Assembly (NCBI RefSeq): GCF_027158205.1 | Contig: NZ_JAPVLU010000014.1 | Coordinates: 1 to 64,000, forward strand | Direction: 5' to 3' | Origin: Streptomyces sp. H39-S7 | GTDB taxonomy: Bacteria; Actinomycetota; Actinomycetes; Streptomycetales; Streptomycetaceae | DNA: 64,000 nt | Shown here: positions 36,281 to 44,694 of the stretch, in pieces | Position numbering within the stretch: position 1 is the stretch's first letter | How the letters are laid out: each line of letters opens with the position of its first letter | Notes under the pieces: model-generated | Databases searched by the model: none | Told to the model about the DNA's origin: nothing | Seen by the model: the letters and a program-made list of their open reading frames with translations, nothing else | Position numbers and translations under genes: made by a program

Positions 36281-37573
36281 GTGCGCACCACCCCGCGACC
36301 GGCGGAGGAGACCGCGGCCCTCGACGAGGGCCGGCTCACCCTCGTCATGCACCTGGCGTTCGTCCTGCTGCTGGGTGCTTCGCTGACGCGCTTCGTGGTC
36401 CACCATCCGGGCGCCGCCAGGGTGCCGTGGGTGATCGGTCTGAGCGTCGTGCTCGCCGTCCTGTACGCGCTGGGCCCGGCCTTCCGCCCCACCGACGTAT
36501 GGACCGTGCGCCGGCACCGCCTGTGGCTGGCGGCCGTCGTCGTCACGTGGGTGGTGGTCGTGCTGCTCGCGCCGAGCTTCGCCTGGTGCGCGATCCCGCT
36601 GTTCTACACCGGGCTGCGGACCCTCCCGGCACCCGCCGCCATCACCCTGGTAGCGGCTCTCACCGTCCTGGTCGTCATCTCCCAGCTCCGGCTGGCGAAG
36701 GACTTCGACCCCAACCTCCTCCTGCTCCCGCCCGCCGTTGCGGGCCTCGCCACCGCCGTCTTCCTGCACATGCAGCGGCAGGCCGCCCGCCAGCGCGCGC
36801 TCATCGACGACCTCGTCCGCACCCGGCGCGAGCTCGCGGCGACCGAGCGGCGCGCGGGCGCCCTCGCCGAGCGGCAGCGGCTGGCGATGGAGATCCACGA
36901 CAGCCTGGCGCAGGGCCTGTCCAGCCAGCAGATGCTGCTGCAGGCCGCCGCACGCACCTGGGACACCGACCCGGCCACCGCCAGGACGCACGTCACCACC
37001 GCGACCTCGATCGTCGCCCGCAACCTCGCCGAGGCCCGCGCCTTCGTGCACGACCTCGCGCCCGCCGACCTCGCCGACGGCGGCACCCTTCACGACGCGC
37101 TGCGGGCGCTGGCCGAACGCGAGTCGGCGGAGAGCGGCCTGCCGGTCCGCTTCCACCTGGACGGGAGCCCCGGCGGTTCCCCGGATGGTTCCCCGGGCGG
37201 GCTGTCGGGCGGGCTGTCGGCCGGGCTGTCGGCCGCCGCGCAGGCCGCGCTGATGCGGATCGCGCAGGGCGCGCTGGCCAACGTGCGCGAGCATGCCGGT
37301 GCCTCGGCCGCCGTGATCACCCTGTCGTACCTCGGCGACCAGGCCGTCCTCGACATCGCGGACGACGGCCGCGGCTTCGACCCGGCCGGACCGTCATCCT
37401 CGGCCGGACCGTCACCCTCGGCCGGGCCGTCGACCGCGGGCAGCGCGGGCCGCGGCCACGGCCTGCCGGCGATGCGCGCCCGGCTGCGCCAGTTCGGCGG
37501 CACCCTGACCGTGGAGAGCGGCGCGGGCGAAGGCACCGTCGTCACCGCCACCGTCCCCCTGGAGACCCCATGA
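36281..37573 (+). CDS. senS: Sensor histidine kinase SenS
   Basis: GTG 36281, seven bases after GAGGAG, gives 430 aa; the longer frame to 36167 overlaps the putative operator. The N-terminal half has about five membrane segments (LAFVLLLGASLTRFVV, VIGLSVVLAVLYALG, LAAVVVTWVVVVLLAP). The HisKA_3 phospho-acceptor is H206 in RLAMEIHDSLAQGLSSQQM. The HATPase part shows GALANVREHAGAS and DIADDGRGFDPAG. Two low-complexity insertions interrupt it, Gly/Ser/Pro-rich at about 295-318 and Ala/Ser/Gly/Pro-rich at about 367-387, encoded by tandem DNA repeats. It is the HbpS-controlled redox/haem-sensing kinase and is translationally coupled to senR. Confidence 0.88.
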   Translation: MRTTPRPAEETAALDEGRLTLVMHLAFVLLLGASLTRFVVHHPGAARVPWVIGLSVVLAVLYALGPAFRPTDVWTVRRHRLWLAAVVVTWVVVVLLAPSFAWCAIPLFYTGLRTLPAPAAITLVAALTVLVVISQLRLAKDFDPNLLLLPPAVAGLATAVFLHMQRQAARQRALIDDLVRTRRELAATERRAGALAERQRLAMEIHDSLAQGLSSQQMLLQAAARTWDTDPATARTHVTTATSIVARNLAEARAFVHDLAPADLADGGTLHDALRALAERESAESGLPVRFHLDGSPGGSPDGSPGGLSGGLSAGLSAAAQAALMRIAQGALANVREHAGASAAVITLSYLGDQAVLDIADDGRGFDPAGPSSSAGPSPSAGPSTAGSAGRGHGLPAMRARLRQFGGTLTVESGAGEGTVVTATVPLETP

Positions 37574-38241
37574 CCACCCCCGGAACCGCACCCGCGCCCA
37601 CCGCCGCCCCGGTCCGGCTGCTGGTCTGCGACGACCACGCCGTCGTGCGCGCCGGGCTCCTCGCGCTGCTCGCCAGTGCGGGCGACATCGAGGTGATCGC
37701 CGAGGCCGGAACGGGCGAGGAGGCGGTCGTCCTGGCCGCCCGGCTGCGCCCGCAGGTCGTCCTGATGGATCTCCAGCTGGGGAACGGGATCGACGGCGTC
37801 GAGGCCACCCGGCGGATCACCGCGGCCGTCGAGGCCCCCGACGCCGCCCCGCACGTCCTGGTGCTGACCACGTACGACACCGACGCCGACATCACCCGCG
37901 CCATCGAGGCCGGCGCGACCGGCTACCTGCTCAAGGCGGAGCGGCCCGAGGAGCTGTTCGCCGCGATCCACGCGGCGGCGCAGGGCCGCACCACGCTCTC
38001 GCCGCCGGTCGCCAGCCGCGTCATGGCGCGGATGCGCGCCCCGCGGCCCCACCTCACCGAACGCGAGCTGGACATCCTCGCCCAGCTCGCGCAGGGCCTG
38101 GGCAACCGCGACATCGCCCGCGCGCTGTTCATCAGCGAGGCGACCGTCAAGACGCACCTGGGCAGGATCTACGACAAGCTCGGCGTCGACACCCGGTCGG
38201 GAGCGGTCTCGGTGGCCAAGGAGCAGCGACTGCTGCGCTGA
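37570..38241 (+). CDS. senR: Response regulator SenR
   Basis: A 223-aa NarL-type regulator whose ATG overlaps the senS stop (ATGA). Receiver residues: LLVCDDHAVVRAGLLALL, Asp in QVVLMDLQLGNGIDGVE, Lys in GYLLKAERPEELF. The LuxR-type helix-turn-helix is LTERELDILAQLAQGLGNRD and ATVKTHLGRIYDKLGV. In S. reticuli SenR activates hbpS and the furS-cpeB redox genes. Confidence 0.9.
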   Translation: MTTPGTAPAPTAAPVRLLVCDDHAVVRAGLLALLASAGDIEVIAEAGTGEEAVVLAARLRPQVVLMDLQLGNGIDGVEATRRITAAVEAPDAAPHVLVLTTYDTDADITRAIEAGATGYLLKAERPEELFAAIHAAAQGRTTLSPPVASRVMARMRAPRPHLTERELDILAQLAQGLGNRDIARALFISEATVKTHLGRIYDKLGVDTRSGAVSVAKEQRLLR

Positions 38242-38274
38242 GCCGAGCCGCCGGCCGGGGAGCCGTCGCGCACG

Positions 38275-38802
38275 ATGCGGGGAGCGCTCGTACCCCGTGC
38301 GACGATCGACCGTGTGATCGACCTCGGCTACGCCCTCTCCCGCCGCTTCCCCGACCCCCCGCAGACGGACTACCGCAGCGCGACCGTCCAATCCCTGCGC
38401 CACGACCTGTTCTGCGGCGACGTGTACCTCGCGAAGGGTGAGCGCGAACTGTCCACAGCCTGGGGATGGGTTCCGGTGCTCGACTTCGCGTGGGCGATGT
38501 GCGACATCGTCGAGCGGCTGGACGAGGACCCGCGCGGCAGCCGCGCCTCGCGCACGCAGTACGCCGAGTTCGACTTCACCGAGTCCTCGGACCGGCTGCG
38601 CTTCGCGCGCCGCTTCGGCTACGTGGACGTCGTCGCCGACTGGGCCGAGGACGAGCCCCCGCTGTCCCTGCACCACACGACGTTCCGCCGCGAGGCGCGC
38701 GACTTCCTGCACGACCTGATCGCGGACCTGACCGACATGCACGACGGCCTCGGCGACAACCCGGCCGTCTGGGACCTGCGGGCCCGCTACCCGCGCGTGT
38801 GA
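38275..38802 (+). CDS. Hypothetical protein, acidic, Streptomyces-conserved type
   Basis: Up to 175 aa from ATG 38275; a GTG at 38314 (giving VIDLGYALSRRF...) is an equally possible start because neither has a clear ribosome binding site. The sequence is rich in Asp/Arg/Trp (AWGWVPVLDFAWAMCDIVER, FDFTESSDRLRFARRFGYVD, FRREARDFLHDLIADLTDMH). It has no signal or membrane segment. I do not recognise it. It lies between senR and a small membrane protein gene. Confidence 0.75.
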   Translation: MRGALVPRATIDRVIDLGYALSRRFPDPPQTDYRSATVQSLRHDLFCGDVYLAKGERELSTAWGWVPVLDFAWAMCDIVERLDEDPRGSRASRTQYAEFDFTESSDRLRFARRFGYVDVVADWAEDEPPLSLHHTTFRREARDFLHDLIADLTDMHDGLGDNPAVWDLRARYPRV

Positions 38803-38869
38803 CCCATCGGGTCACCCGCATGGGGCAACCCCGGATGCGCCAGCTCTGACCAGGGGTTCTCCTGCAGTT

Positions 38870-39283
38870 ATGGACAACTACCCGATGCTCGACCTGTTCT
38901 GGACGATGCTCCTGATCTTTTGCTGGGTGCTGTGGTTCTTCCTGCTGTTCCGGATCATCAGTGACCTGTTCCGTGACCACGAGCTCAACGGCTGGGCCAA
39001 GGCGGGCTGGATGATCCTGGTCATCGTGCTGCCGTTCCTGGGCGTGCTGGCCTACGTCATCGTGCGCGGCCGCGGCATGAGCCATCGCGAGGCCAAGCAG
39101 GCGGAGGCACAGCAGACCGCCTTCAAGCAGTACGTGCGCGAAGCGGCGGGAACGCCGGACGGCACGAACACCGCGGACAACAGCGTGGACCAGCTCCACA
39201 AGCTGTCCGAGCTGAAGAGCCGCGGGGACCTCACCGAGGCGGAGTACGCACAGGCCAAGGCGCGGGTCCTCGCCAGGTCGTGA
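38870..39283 (+). CDS. Small membrane protein with PLDc_N and SHOCT-like domains
   Basis: A 137-aa protein. Two membrane helices (FWTMLLIFCWVLWFFLLFRI and AGWMILVIVLPFLGVLAYVI) flank the PLDc_N-type DLFRDHELNGW. After a polar linker comes a C-terminal SHOCT-like helix (VDQLHKLSELKSRGDLTEAE, YAQAKARVL). SHOCT tails are short oligomerisation modules found on many bacterial membrane proteins. The function is unknown. Confidence 0.85.
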   Translation: MDNYPMLDLFWTMLLIFCWVLWFFLLFRIISDLFRDHELNGWAKAGWMILVIVLPFLGVLAYVIVRGRGMSHREAKQAEAQQTAFKQYVREAAGTPDGTNTADNSVDQLHKLSELKSRGDLTEAEYAQAKARVLARS

Positions 39284-39325
39284 CACGGGCTCCCCGGCGG
39301 TCCCGTTCTCCGGGTCTCCGGCCTT

Positions 39326-39347
39326 GACCTGAACCTAGGTTCAGGTC
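39326..39347. promoter_or_regulatory. SoxR-type palindromic operator
   Basis: A perfect 22-bp palindrome with core ACCTGAACCTAGGTTCAGGT. It sits between TTGACC (39324-39329, a -35) and AAGGAT (39349-39354, a possible -10) with a 19-bp spacer, the unusually long spacing of MerR-family promoters. The half-site ACCT.AA agrees with SoxR boxes. In S. coelicolor SoxR controls a quinone oxidoreductase gene of exactly this type (SCO4266). Confidence 0.75.
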
Positions 39348-39407
39348 GAAGGATGGGCGGCGCGGCGCCAGCAGGCGCCGCGCCGACAGAAGATCCGGAG
39401 AATCGCC

Positions 39408-40397
39408 ATGCGCGCCGCCCGTCTGCACGCCTTCGGCCCCGCGGAGAACCTGACCTACGAGCAGACCGAGACCCCGGTGCCGGGTCCGGGGCAGGTGCGG
39501 ATCGCCGTCGGCGCGGCCGGGGTCCACATGATCGACACCGTCTTCCGCCGCGGCGACCCGACGAGCCCGTACCCGCTGCCCGAACTGCCGACGATTCCCG
39601 GCCGCGAGGTCGCCGGCACCGTCGACGCGCTCGGCGAGGGCACCGACCCGCGCTGGCTCGGCCGCCGGGTCGCCGCGCACCTGGGCATGGTGCCCGGCGG
39701 CTACGCCGAGACCGCCGTCACCGACGCGGGAAAGCTGCACGAACTTCCCGAGAACCTGGACTTCGCCCAGGCCATCGCCATGATCGGCACCGGCCGCACC
39801 ACCCTCGGCATCCTGCGGTTCGCCGACCTGACCGACCAGGACGTGGTGATCGTCACCGCCGCGGCCGGCGGCATCGGCACGCTCCTCGTCCAGCACGCCA
39901 AGAACCTCGGCGCGACCGTCGTCGGAGCGGCGGGCGGCCCCGACAAGGTCGAGCGGGTCCGCGGTCTGGGCGCGGACGTGGCCGTCGACTACAACGCCGA
40001 CAGCTGGACCGACCAGGTGCGCACCGCCCTCGGCGGCAGGTCCGCGACCGTCGTCTTCGACGCCGTCAGCGGCCCGCTCGGCCGCGCCGCCGTCGACCTG
40101 CTCGGCAAGGGCGGCAAGCACCTCGTCTACGGCTGGTCCGCCGGCGGTCCGCTGGGACTCGGCGAGGAGGAACTGGCCACGCGCGGGATCACGTCGCAGA
40201 CCGTCGTCGGCCCCGCGATGATGAAGGCGATCGGCGGCCCCGAGGGCCTGCGCGCCCTGGAGGAGGCGGCTCTCGCGGAAGCCGCGGCGGGCCGCCTCGT
40301 GCCGGCGGTGCAGCGTTTCCCGCTGGCGGAGGCCGCCGCGGCACACCGGGCGCTGGAGACGCGCGGCACGATGGGCAAGGTCGTCCTGATGCCGTAG
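39408..40397 (+). CDS. SoxR-regulated quinone oxidoreductase (MDR family)
   Basis: A 329-aa NADPH-dependent medium-chain reductase. MRAARLHAFGPAENLTYEQT starts the family; GVHMIDTVFRRGD, NADPH motif VTAAAGGIGTLLVQHAKNLG and VVFDAVSGPLGRAAVDLLGK follow. No zinc-site cysteines are present. The promoter carries a SoxR-type operator, which in Streptomyces responds to redox-active metabolites such as actinorhodin or phenazines. The protein is probably the reductive detoxification enzyme of that response. soxR is not in the window. Confidence 0.9.
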   Translation: MRAARLHAFGPAENLTYEQTETPVPGPGQVRIAVGAAGVHMIDTVFRRGDPTSPYPLPELPTIPGREVAGTVDALGEGTDPRWLGRRVAAHLGMVPGGYAETAVTDAGKLHELPENLDFAQAIAMIGTGRTTLGILRFADLTDQDVVIVTAAAGGIGTLLVQHAKNLGATVVGAAGGPDKVERVRGLGADVAVDYNADSWTDQVRTALGGRSATVVFDAVSGPLGRAAVDLLGKGGKHLVYGWSAGGPLGLGEEELATRGITSQTVVGPAMMKAIGGPEGLRALEEAALAEAAAGRLVPAVQRFPLAEAAAAHRALETRGTMGKVVLMP

Positions 40398-40536
40398 CGG
40401 CCGGGCCCTCGCGGCGCATCGTCGCAGCTTGCGGGGGCCGTCCGGGGGATGCCGGGGAACTTGACGGGGCCCCTGGGGAGTTCCCTGGGCGAGATACGAA
40501 GAGATACGAGAGTCAACGCGTCGAGGAGACACCACC

Positions 40537-40992
40537 ATGGCCCTGTGGAACCGCTTCAAGGAGTCCGCGCAGACCATGCAGACCCAGCTCACCGCCAAGA
40601 AGAACGACCTCAAGAGCGGGGCGTTCCGCGACGCGAGCATGGCGATGTGCGCATTGGTCGCCGCCGCCGACGGTCAGATCGACCCGTCCGAGCGGCAGCG
40701 CGTGGCGTCGCTGATCGCGGGCAACGACGTACTGCAGAACTTCCCGGCCGAGGACCTGCAGCGCCGGTTCAACGACTACCTGGGCAAGCTGACCGCCGAC
40801 TTCGACTTCGGCAAGGTCGGGATCCTGCAGGAGATCGGCAAGGTCCAGAAGAAGCCGACCGAGGCCCGCGCCGTCATCCAGATCGGCATCGTCATCGGCG
40901 GCGCCGACGGTGACTTCGACAAGACCGAGCAGGGTGTCGTCCGCGAGGCGTGCTTCGCCGTGGGCATCGACCCCAAGGAGTTCGACCTGTAG
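40537..40992 (+). CDS. TerB-family tellurite-resistance-like protein
   Basis: A 151-aa cytoplasmic helical protein. ALWNRFKESAQTMQTQLTAK leads to the TerB domain with two acidic metal-binding loops, ALVAAADGQIDPSERQRV and VIGGADGDFDKTEQGVVREA. The family accompanies TerD/TerZ proteins in stress-linked modules. It is about 5 kb from the TerD-type gene and not in an operon with it. It ends 43 bp from the end of the convergent histidine kinase. Confidence 0.93.
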   Translation: MALWNRFKESAQTMQTQLTAKKNDLKSGAFRDASMAMCALVAAADGQIDPSERQRVASLIAGNDVLQNFPAEDLQRRFNDYLGKLTADFDFGKVGILQEIGKVQKKPTEARAVIQIGIVIGGADGDFDKTEQGVVREACFAVGIDPKEFDL

Positions 40993-41003
40993 GTCCTGTC
41001 TGC

Positions 41004-41067
41004 TCAGGCCGGCGTCCAGCCGGTCACGCGGACGGTCAGGCCGGCGTCCAGCCGGTCACGCGGACGG
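41004..41067. repeat. Exact 32-bp tandem duplication over the kinase stop codon
   Basis: Bases 41004-41035 and 41036-41067 are identical. The unit covers the last codons and the TGA of the minus-strand kinase gene, so the extra copy lies just downstream of the working stop and does not change the protein. Confidence 0.9.
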
Positions 41068-42256
41068 TCAGACCGCCGCCGGGGTTCACCTCGGCGGCGG
41101 CCTCGGCGCCGTGTGCGCGGGCGATCGAGGCGACGATGGACAGGCCCAGCCCCGCCCCCTCCCCCGGCCCGTGCCGCCTGGCCTGTACCCGGCGGAAGGG
41201 CTCGAAGAGCTCGGGCACCGCTTCGGGCGGCACTTCGGGGCCGGTGTTGGAGACCTCGAGACCGTCCGCGCCCACCCGGATCCACACCCGCCCGCCCGGG
41301 TGGTTGTAGCGGATCGCGTTGCTCACCAGGTTGTGCACCAGGTGCCCGAGCAGCACGGCCTCGCCCCGCACGGTCAGCGGCCGCAGCTCGATCCTGACGG
41401 CGACCCCGTGCTCGCCCGCCTGGTCCGCGAGCGCCCTCGCCACGCTCTCCGCGGTCGCGTCGAGTGCGATCGGCCCGACGCGCTCCAGTCCTTGGTCGCT
41501 CGCCGAGAGCAGCAGCAGTCCGTCGATCAGCTTCTCGCTGTCGTCGGCGACGTCGATGAGCTTGCGGCGGAGCCGCGCGAGCCGTTCCGGATCCAGGTCC
41601 GGGTCGGCCAGCCCGATCTCGGCCGCGGCGCGCTGCACGGCCAGCGGCGTCCGCAGCTCGTGAGCCGCGTTGGCGACGAACCGCTGCTGGGCGGAGACCA
41701 GCCGCTCTATCCGGTCGAGCATGGTGTCGAACGTGTCGGCGAGCTGCTTCAGCTCGCCGGGCGGCGCCTTCAGCTTGATGCGCTCGTGCAGGTTCTCACC
41801 GGACAGCCGCTGGGCGGTGGACGTGATGACGCCCACCGGGCGCAGCACCCGCCCCGCCATCCACCAGGCCAGCGCCACCGAGAGCACGGCGAAGGCGGCG
41901 AGCGAGATGAGCGAGACCGTCAGCAGTTTGCTGAGCGCGGCGCTCTCCGCCGCCGTCGTGATCACCTTCGTCGCGGCGCGCACATTGGAGGGGTCGAACG
42001 TCATCCCCTCCATCGGAAGGGCGGGCTGCGCCTTGACGAACCGCTCGCTCGGCAGGGCGTACGGGGGTTGCACACGGTCTATGGGGACCGCGGTGGTGAC
42101 GGCGAGGCTGATGGTGGAGTAGAGGCCGCTCCGCACCAGCGCGTACACCAGGGCGATCAGCACGCCGCCGGCCAGCACCAGCAGCCCGCCGTACAGACTC
42201 GTCAGCCGGGCGCGTTCACTGCTGAGCCGCCACAGGCGCAGACGCAGCCGGCTCAT
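41036..42256 (-). CDS. Sensor histidine kinase (HAMP-HisKA-HATPase)
   Basis: A 406-aa membrane kinase from ATG 42256, which overlaps the regulator stop by 4 bp. Two membrane segments (LTSLYGGLLVLAGGVLIALV and LTVSLISLAAFAVLSVALAW) enclose an extracytoplasmic loop of about 70 residues, then a HAMP domain (AQRLSGENLHERIKLKAPPG), the phospho-acceptor FVANAAHELRTPLAVQRAAA, N-box NLVSNAIRYNHPG and G-box GAGLGLSIVASIARAHG. With the upstream OmpR-type regulator it probably controls the divergent ABC export operon. The 3' end carries the 32-bp duplication. Confidence 0.93.
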   Translation of the reverse strand: MSRLRLRLWRLSSERARLTSLYGGLLVLAGGVLIALVYALVRSGLYSTISLAVTTAVPIDRVQPPYALPSERFVKAQPALPMEGMTFDPSNVRAATKVITTAAESAALSKLLTVSLISLAAFAVLSVALAWWMAGRVLRPVGVITSTAQRLSGENLHERIKLKAPPGELKQLADTFDTMLDRIERLVSAQQRFVANAAHELRTPLAVQRAAAEIGLADPDLDPERLARLRRKLIDVADDSEKLIDGLLLLSASDQGLERVGPIALDATAESVARALADQAGEHGVAVRIELRPLTVRGEAVLLGHLVHNLVSNAIRYNHPGGRVWIRVGADGLEVSNTGPEVPPEAVPELFEPFRRVQARRHGPGEGAGLGLSIVASIARAHGAEAAAEVNPGGGLTVRVTGWTPA

Positions 42257-42981
42257 GCCCGCTCCCCGGGGGCGGAGTTCGGGCTCCGGCGCTTGCTGTC
42301 GTCCACGCCGTCTTCCATGCTGTCCGCCACCATCCGGTAGCCGACGCCCGGCACCGTCTCCACCACCTGCGGTTCGCCGAGCTTGGTGCGCAGCTTGCTG
42401 AGCGTCACCCGCACCGCGTTCGTCCGGTAGCTGGTGTCCTCCTCCCACACCTGCTCGATCAGGTCCTCGCCACTGACGACCGCGCCGTCCGCGCGCATCA
42501 GAACCTCCAGCACCGCGAACTCCTTCCGGGACAGGCTCAGATACCGGCCGTCACGGCTGGCCTGCCGGCGAGCGCCGTCCATGACGAGTCCGGCGCGTTC
42601 GATCACCGGCGGCAGCGCGGGGTGCGCGCGGCGGCCCAGGGCCAGGACGCGGGCGAGCAGCTCGTCGTAGGCGAACGGCTTGGTCAGATAGTCGTCGGCG
42701 CCCAGGCCCAGCCCGGCCACCCGGTCGCGGACCGTGCCGGAGGCGGTGAGCATCAGGACCCGGGTGAGCAGCCGCTGCTCCACGACCCGGCGGCAGACCT
42801 CGTCGCCGTGGATGCCGGGCAGATCGCGGTCCAGGACGAGCACGTCATAGGCGCCGAGTTGGAGCTTCCGCAGTCCTTCGGCGCCGTCGGAAGCGACGTC
42901 CACCGCGATGGCCGCACGGCGCAGCCCGTCGGCCACCATTTCGGCCAGGAATTCCTCGTCCTCCACCACCAGAACACGCAT
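42253..42981 (-). CDS. OmpR-family response regulator
   Basis: A 242-aa regulator. Receiver: VLVVEDEEFLAEMVADGL, phospho-acceptor Asp in DVLVLDRDLPGIHGDE, Lys in YLTKPFAYDELLARV. Winged helix: LSRKEFAVLEVLMRADGAVV and VRVTLSKLRTKLGEP...VPGVGYRMV. It is transcribed divergently from the lipoprotein-adaptor-ABC cluster. Two copies of AGAGTCCGA (43043-43051, 43084-43092), 41 bp apart, lie in the shared promoter region. Confidence 0.94.
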   Translation of the reverse strand: MRVLVVEDEEFLAEMVADGLRRAAIAVDVASDGAEGLRKLQLGAYDVLVLDRDLPGIHGDEVCRRVVEQRLLTRVLMLTASGTVRDRVAGLGLGADDYLTKPFAYDELLARVLALGRRAHPALPPVIERAGLVMDGARRQASRDGRYLSLSRKEFAVLEVLMRADGAVVSGEDLIEQVWEEDTSYRTNAVRVTLSKLRTKLGEPQVVETVPGVGYRMVADSMEDGVDDSKRRSPNSAPGERA

Positions 42982-43105
42982 GGGGTCCTGTTTACCCGAT
43001 GCGGACCTTTCGTCGTTGTAAAGGAGGCCGGTTAGAGAAACGAGAGTCCGACGGCTGCCAATCTCCTCCTGTCACTGTCCCGAAGAGTCCGAGAGTGAGA
43101 ATCCC

Positions 43106-43594
43106 ATGAGAAATCGTCACCGCATTTCCGGCGGCGCAGCGGCATTGGCCGCTCTCGCCCTGTTCGCCACCGCCTGTTCGGGCTCCGCATCGGATTCCGC
43201 CGCGAAGGGGTCGAGCGGGAAGAGCTCGGCCGACACCGCCGCGGACAAGGCGCTCAAGTTCCGCAAGTGCCTCCGCGAGCAGGGCCTGGACGTGCCCGAA
43301 CCCAAGCCTGGCGAGGATTCGCGGGGCCTGACGATCGGCAACAACGGCGGCGAGGCGGCCATGAAGAAGGCGATGGACGCCTGCAGGCAGTTCAGCTCGA
43401 ACCCGTCGGGCGAGATATCCCAGGCGGACAAGGACAAGGCCCTCAAGTTCGCGCAGTGCATGCGCAAGAACGGCGTCGACATGCCCGATCCGAACTTCGG
43501 CGGCGGTGGCGGACCGCAGAAGGCGATGCCGATGCCGCAGGGCGCGGCGAAGGAGAAGTTCGACAAGGCCAACAAGCTCTGCTCCGTCGACTGA
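43106..43594 (+). CDS. Lipoprotein with two internal Cys repeats
   Basis: A 162-aa predicted lipoprotein: signal peptide with lipobox FATACSGS (Cys about residue 24). The mature part holds two related repeats, KFRKCLREQGLDVPEP and KFAQCMRKNGVDMPDP, each followed by a second Cys (ACRQF, LCSVD), implying two disulphides. Similar proteins precede adaptor-ABC exporter operons in actinobacteria. The precise function is unknown; it is the first gene of the operon. Confidence 0.85.
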   Translation: MRNRHRISGGAAALAALALFATACSGSASDSAAKGSSGKSSADTAADKALKFRKCLREQGLDVPEPKPGEDSRGLTIGNNGGEAAMKKAMDACRQFSSNPSGEISQADKDKALKFAQCMRKNGVDMPDPNFGGGGGPQKAMPMPQGAAKEKFDKANKLCSVD

Positions 43595-43629
43595 CGAACA
43601 GTACGGAGAGGATGGACGGGAATACGTCG

Positions 43630-44694
43630 ATGAAGCGCAAGAGAATCATTCTGGCCGCTGTGGCGGTGGTCGTGGTCACCGTCGGAGGCGGCGTGGCCGT
43701 CACCCTGCCGGCCGCCTCCGACAAGGGGGTGGGCCGGCAGAGTTCCGGCCTTCCGCCGGCGACCGCCCCGATCGAGCGCGGCGATCTCAGCGACAGCACC
43801 CAGAAGCAGGGCACGCTCGGGTACTCGAAGGAGCGCAAGATCAACGCGGGCGCCATGGGCACCATCACCTGGGTCCCCGGCGCCGGCTCCTCCGTCGCCC
43901 GCGACGGCAGGCTCTACGAGGTCGACGGCAAGCCCGTCCGGCTGATGTACGGCACGACCCCCATGTACCGGATGCTCAAGACCGGTGACAAGGGCGACGA
44001 CGTCCGGCAGTTGAAGGAGAACCTGCGCGCCCTCGGTTTCGGCCCGGGCCTGGCGGCGGACGACAAGTTCACCGCCGGCACCGCCGATGCCGTCAAGCGC
44101 TGGCAGAAGGACCACGACCTGCCGCGGACCGGCACGATCGGCCCCGACCAGGTCGCGTTCTCCGCCGGCCCGGTGCGGATCAAGTCGGCGGACTCCACCG
44201 TCGGCGACCAGGCCGGCCCCGGCAAGCCGGTGCTGACCACGACCAGCTCGGAGCGGATCGTCGAGTTCAAGCTGGAGGTCGCCGACGGGCAGCTGGCACG
44301 GACCGGCACCGAGGTCACCGTCGACCTGCCGGGCGGCGGGACCGCGCGGGGCAAGGTCTCCTCCGTCGGCAAGACCGTCGAGGAGGGCGAGGACCCGCAG
44401 GACAAGACACCCAGGATCACCGTCACGGTCACCTTCGACGACCCGTCCAAGGTGGGCGGCCTCGACCGGTCCCCGGTGACGGTGAACCTGACCGGCCGGA
44501 CCCACAAGGGCGTCCTGTCCGTCCCCGTCAACGCCCTGCTGGCGCTGCCCAGCGGCGGTTTCGGCGTCCAGGTCGTGGAGAACGGCAGGGCGCGCGACGT
44601 CGCGGTCGAGCTCGGGATGTTCGGCCAGGGGCGCGTCGAGGTCAGCGGCGGCGGGCTGCGCGAAGGCATGAAGGTCGGGGTGCCGTCGCTGTGA
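43630..44694 (+). CDS. Peptidoglycan-binding-like membrane-fusion/adaptor protein of ABC exporter
   Basis: 354 aa from ATG 43630; an ATG at 43612 is a rival but abuts the GGAGAGG ribosome binding site. One N-terminal membrane helix (RIILAAVAVVVVTVGGGVAV), then a barrel-sandwich start (APIERGDLSDSTQKQGTLGY), an inserted PG_binding_1 domain (TGDKGDDVRQLKENLRALGF, then AVKRWQKDHDLPRTGTI) and beta-rich C-terminal parts (VTVTFDDPSKVGG, LSVPVNALLALPSGGFGVQV) as in periplasmic adaptors of MacA type. It links the exporter to the cell wall. The next start (GTG 44691) overlaps its stop. Confidence 0.88.
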   Translation: MKRKRIILAAVAVVVVTVGGGVAVTLPAASDKGVGRQSSGLPPATAPIERGDLSDSTQKQGTLGYSKERKINAGAMGTITWVPGAGSSVARDGRLYEVDGKPVRLMYGTTPMYRMLKTGDKGDDVRQLKENLRALGFGPGLAADDKFTAGTADAVKRWQKDHDLPRTGTIGPDQVAFSAGPVRIKSADSTVGDQAGPGKPVLTTTSSERIVEFKLEVADGQLARTGTEVTVDLPGGGTARGKVSSVGKTVEEGEDPQDKTPRITVTVTFDDPSKVGGLDRSPVTVNLTGRTHKGVLSVPVNALLALPSGGFGVQVVENGRARDVAVELGMFGQGRVEVSGGGLREGMKVGVPSL

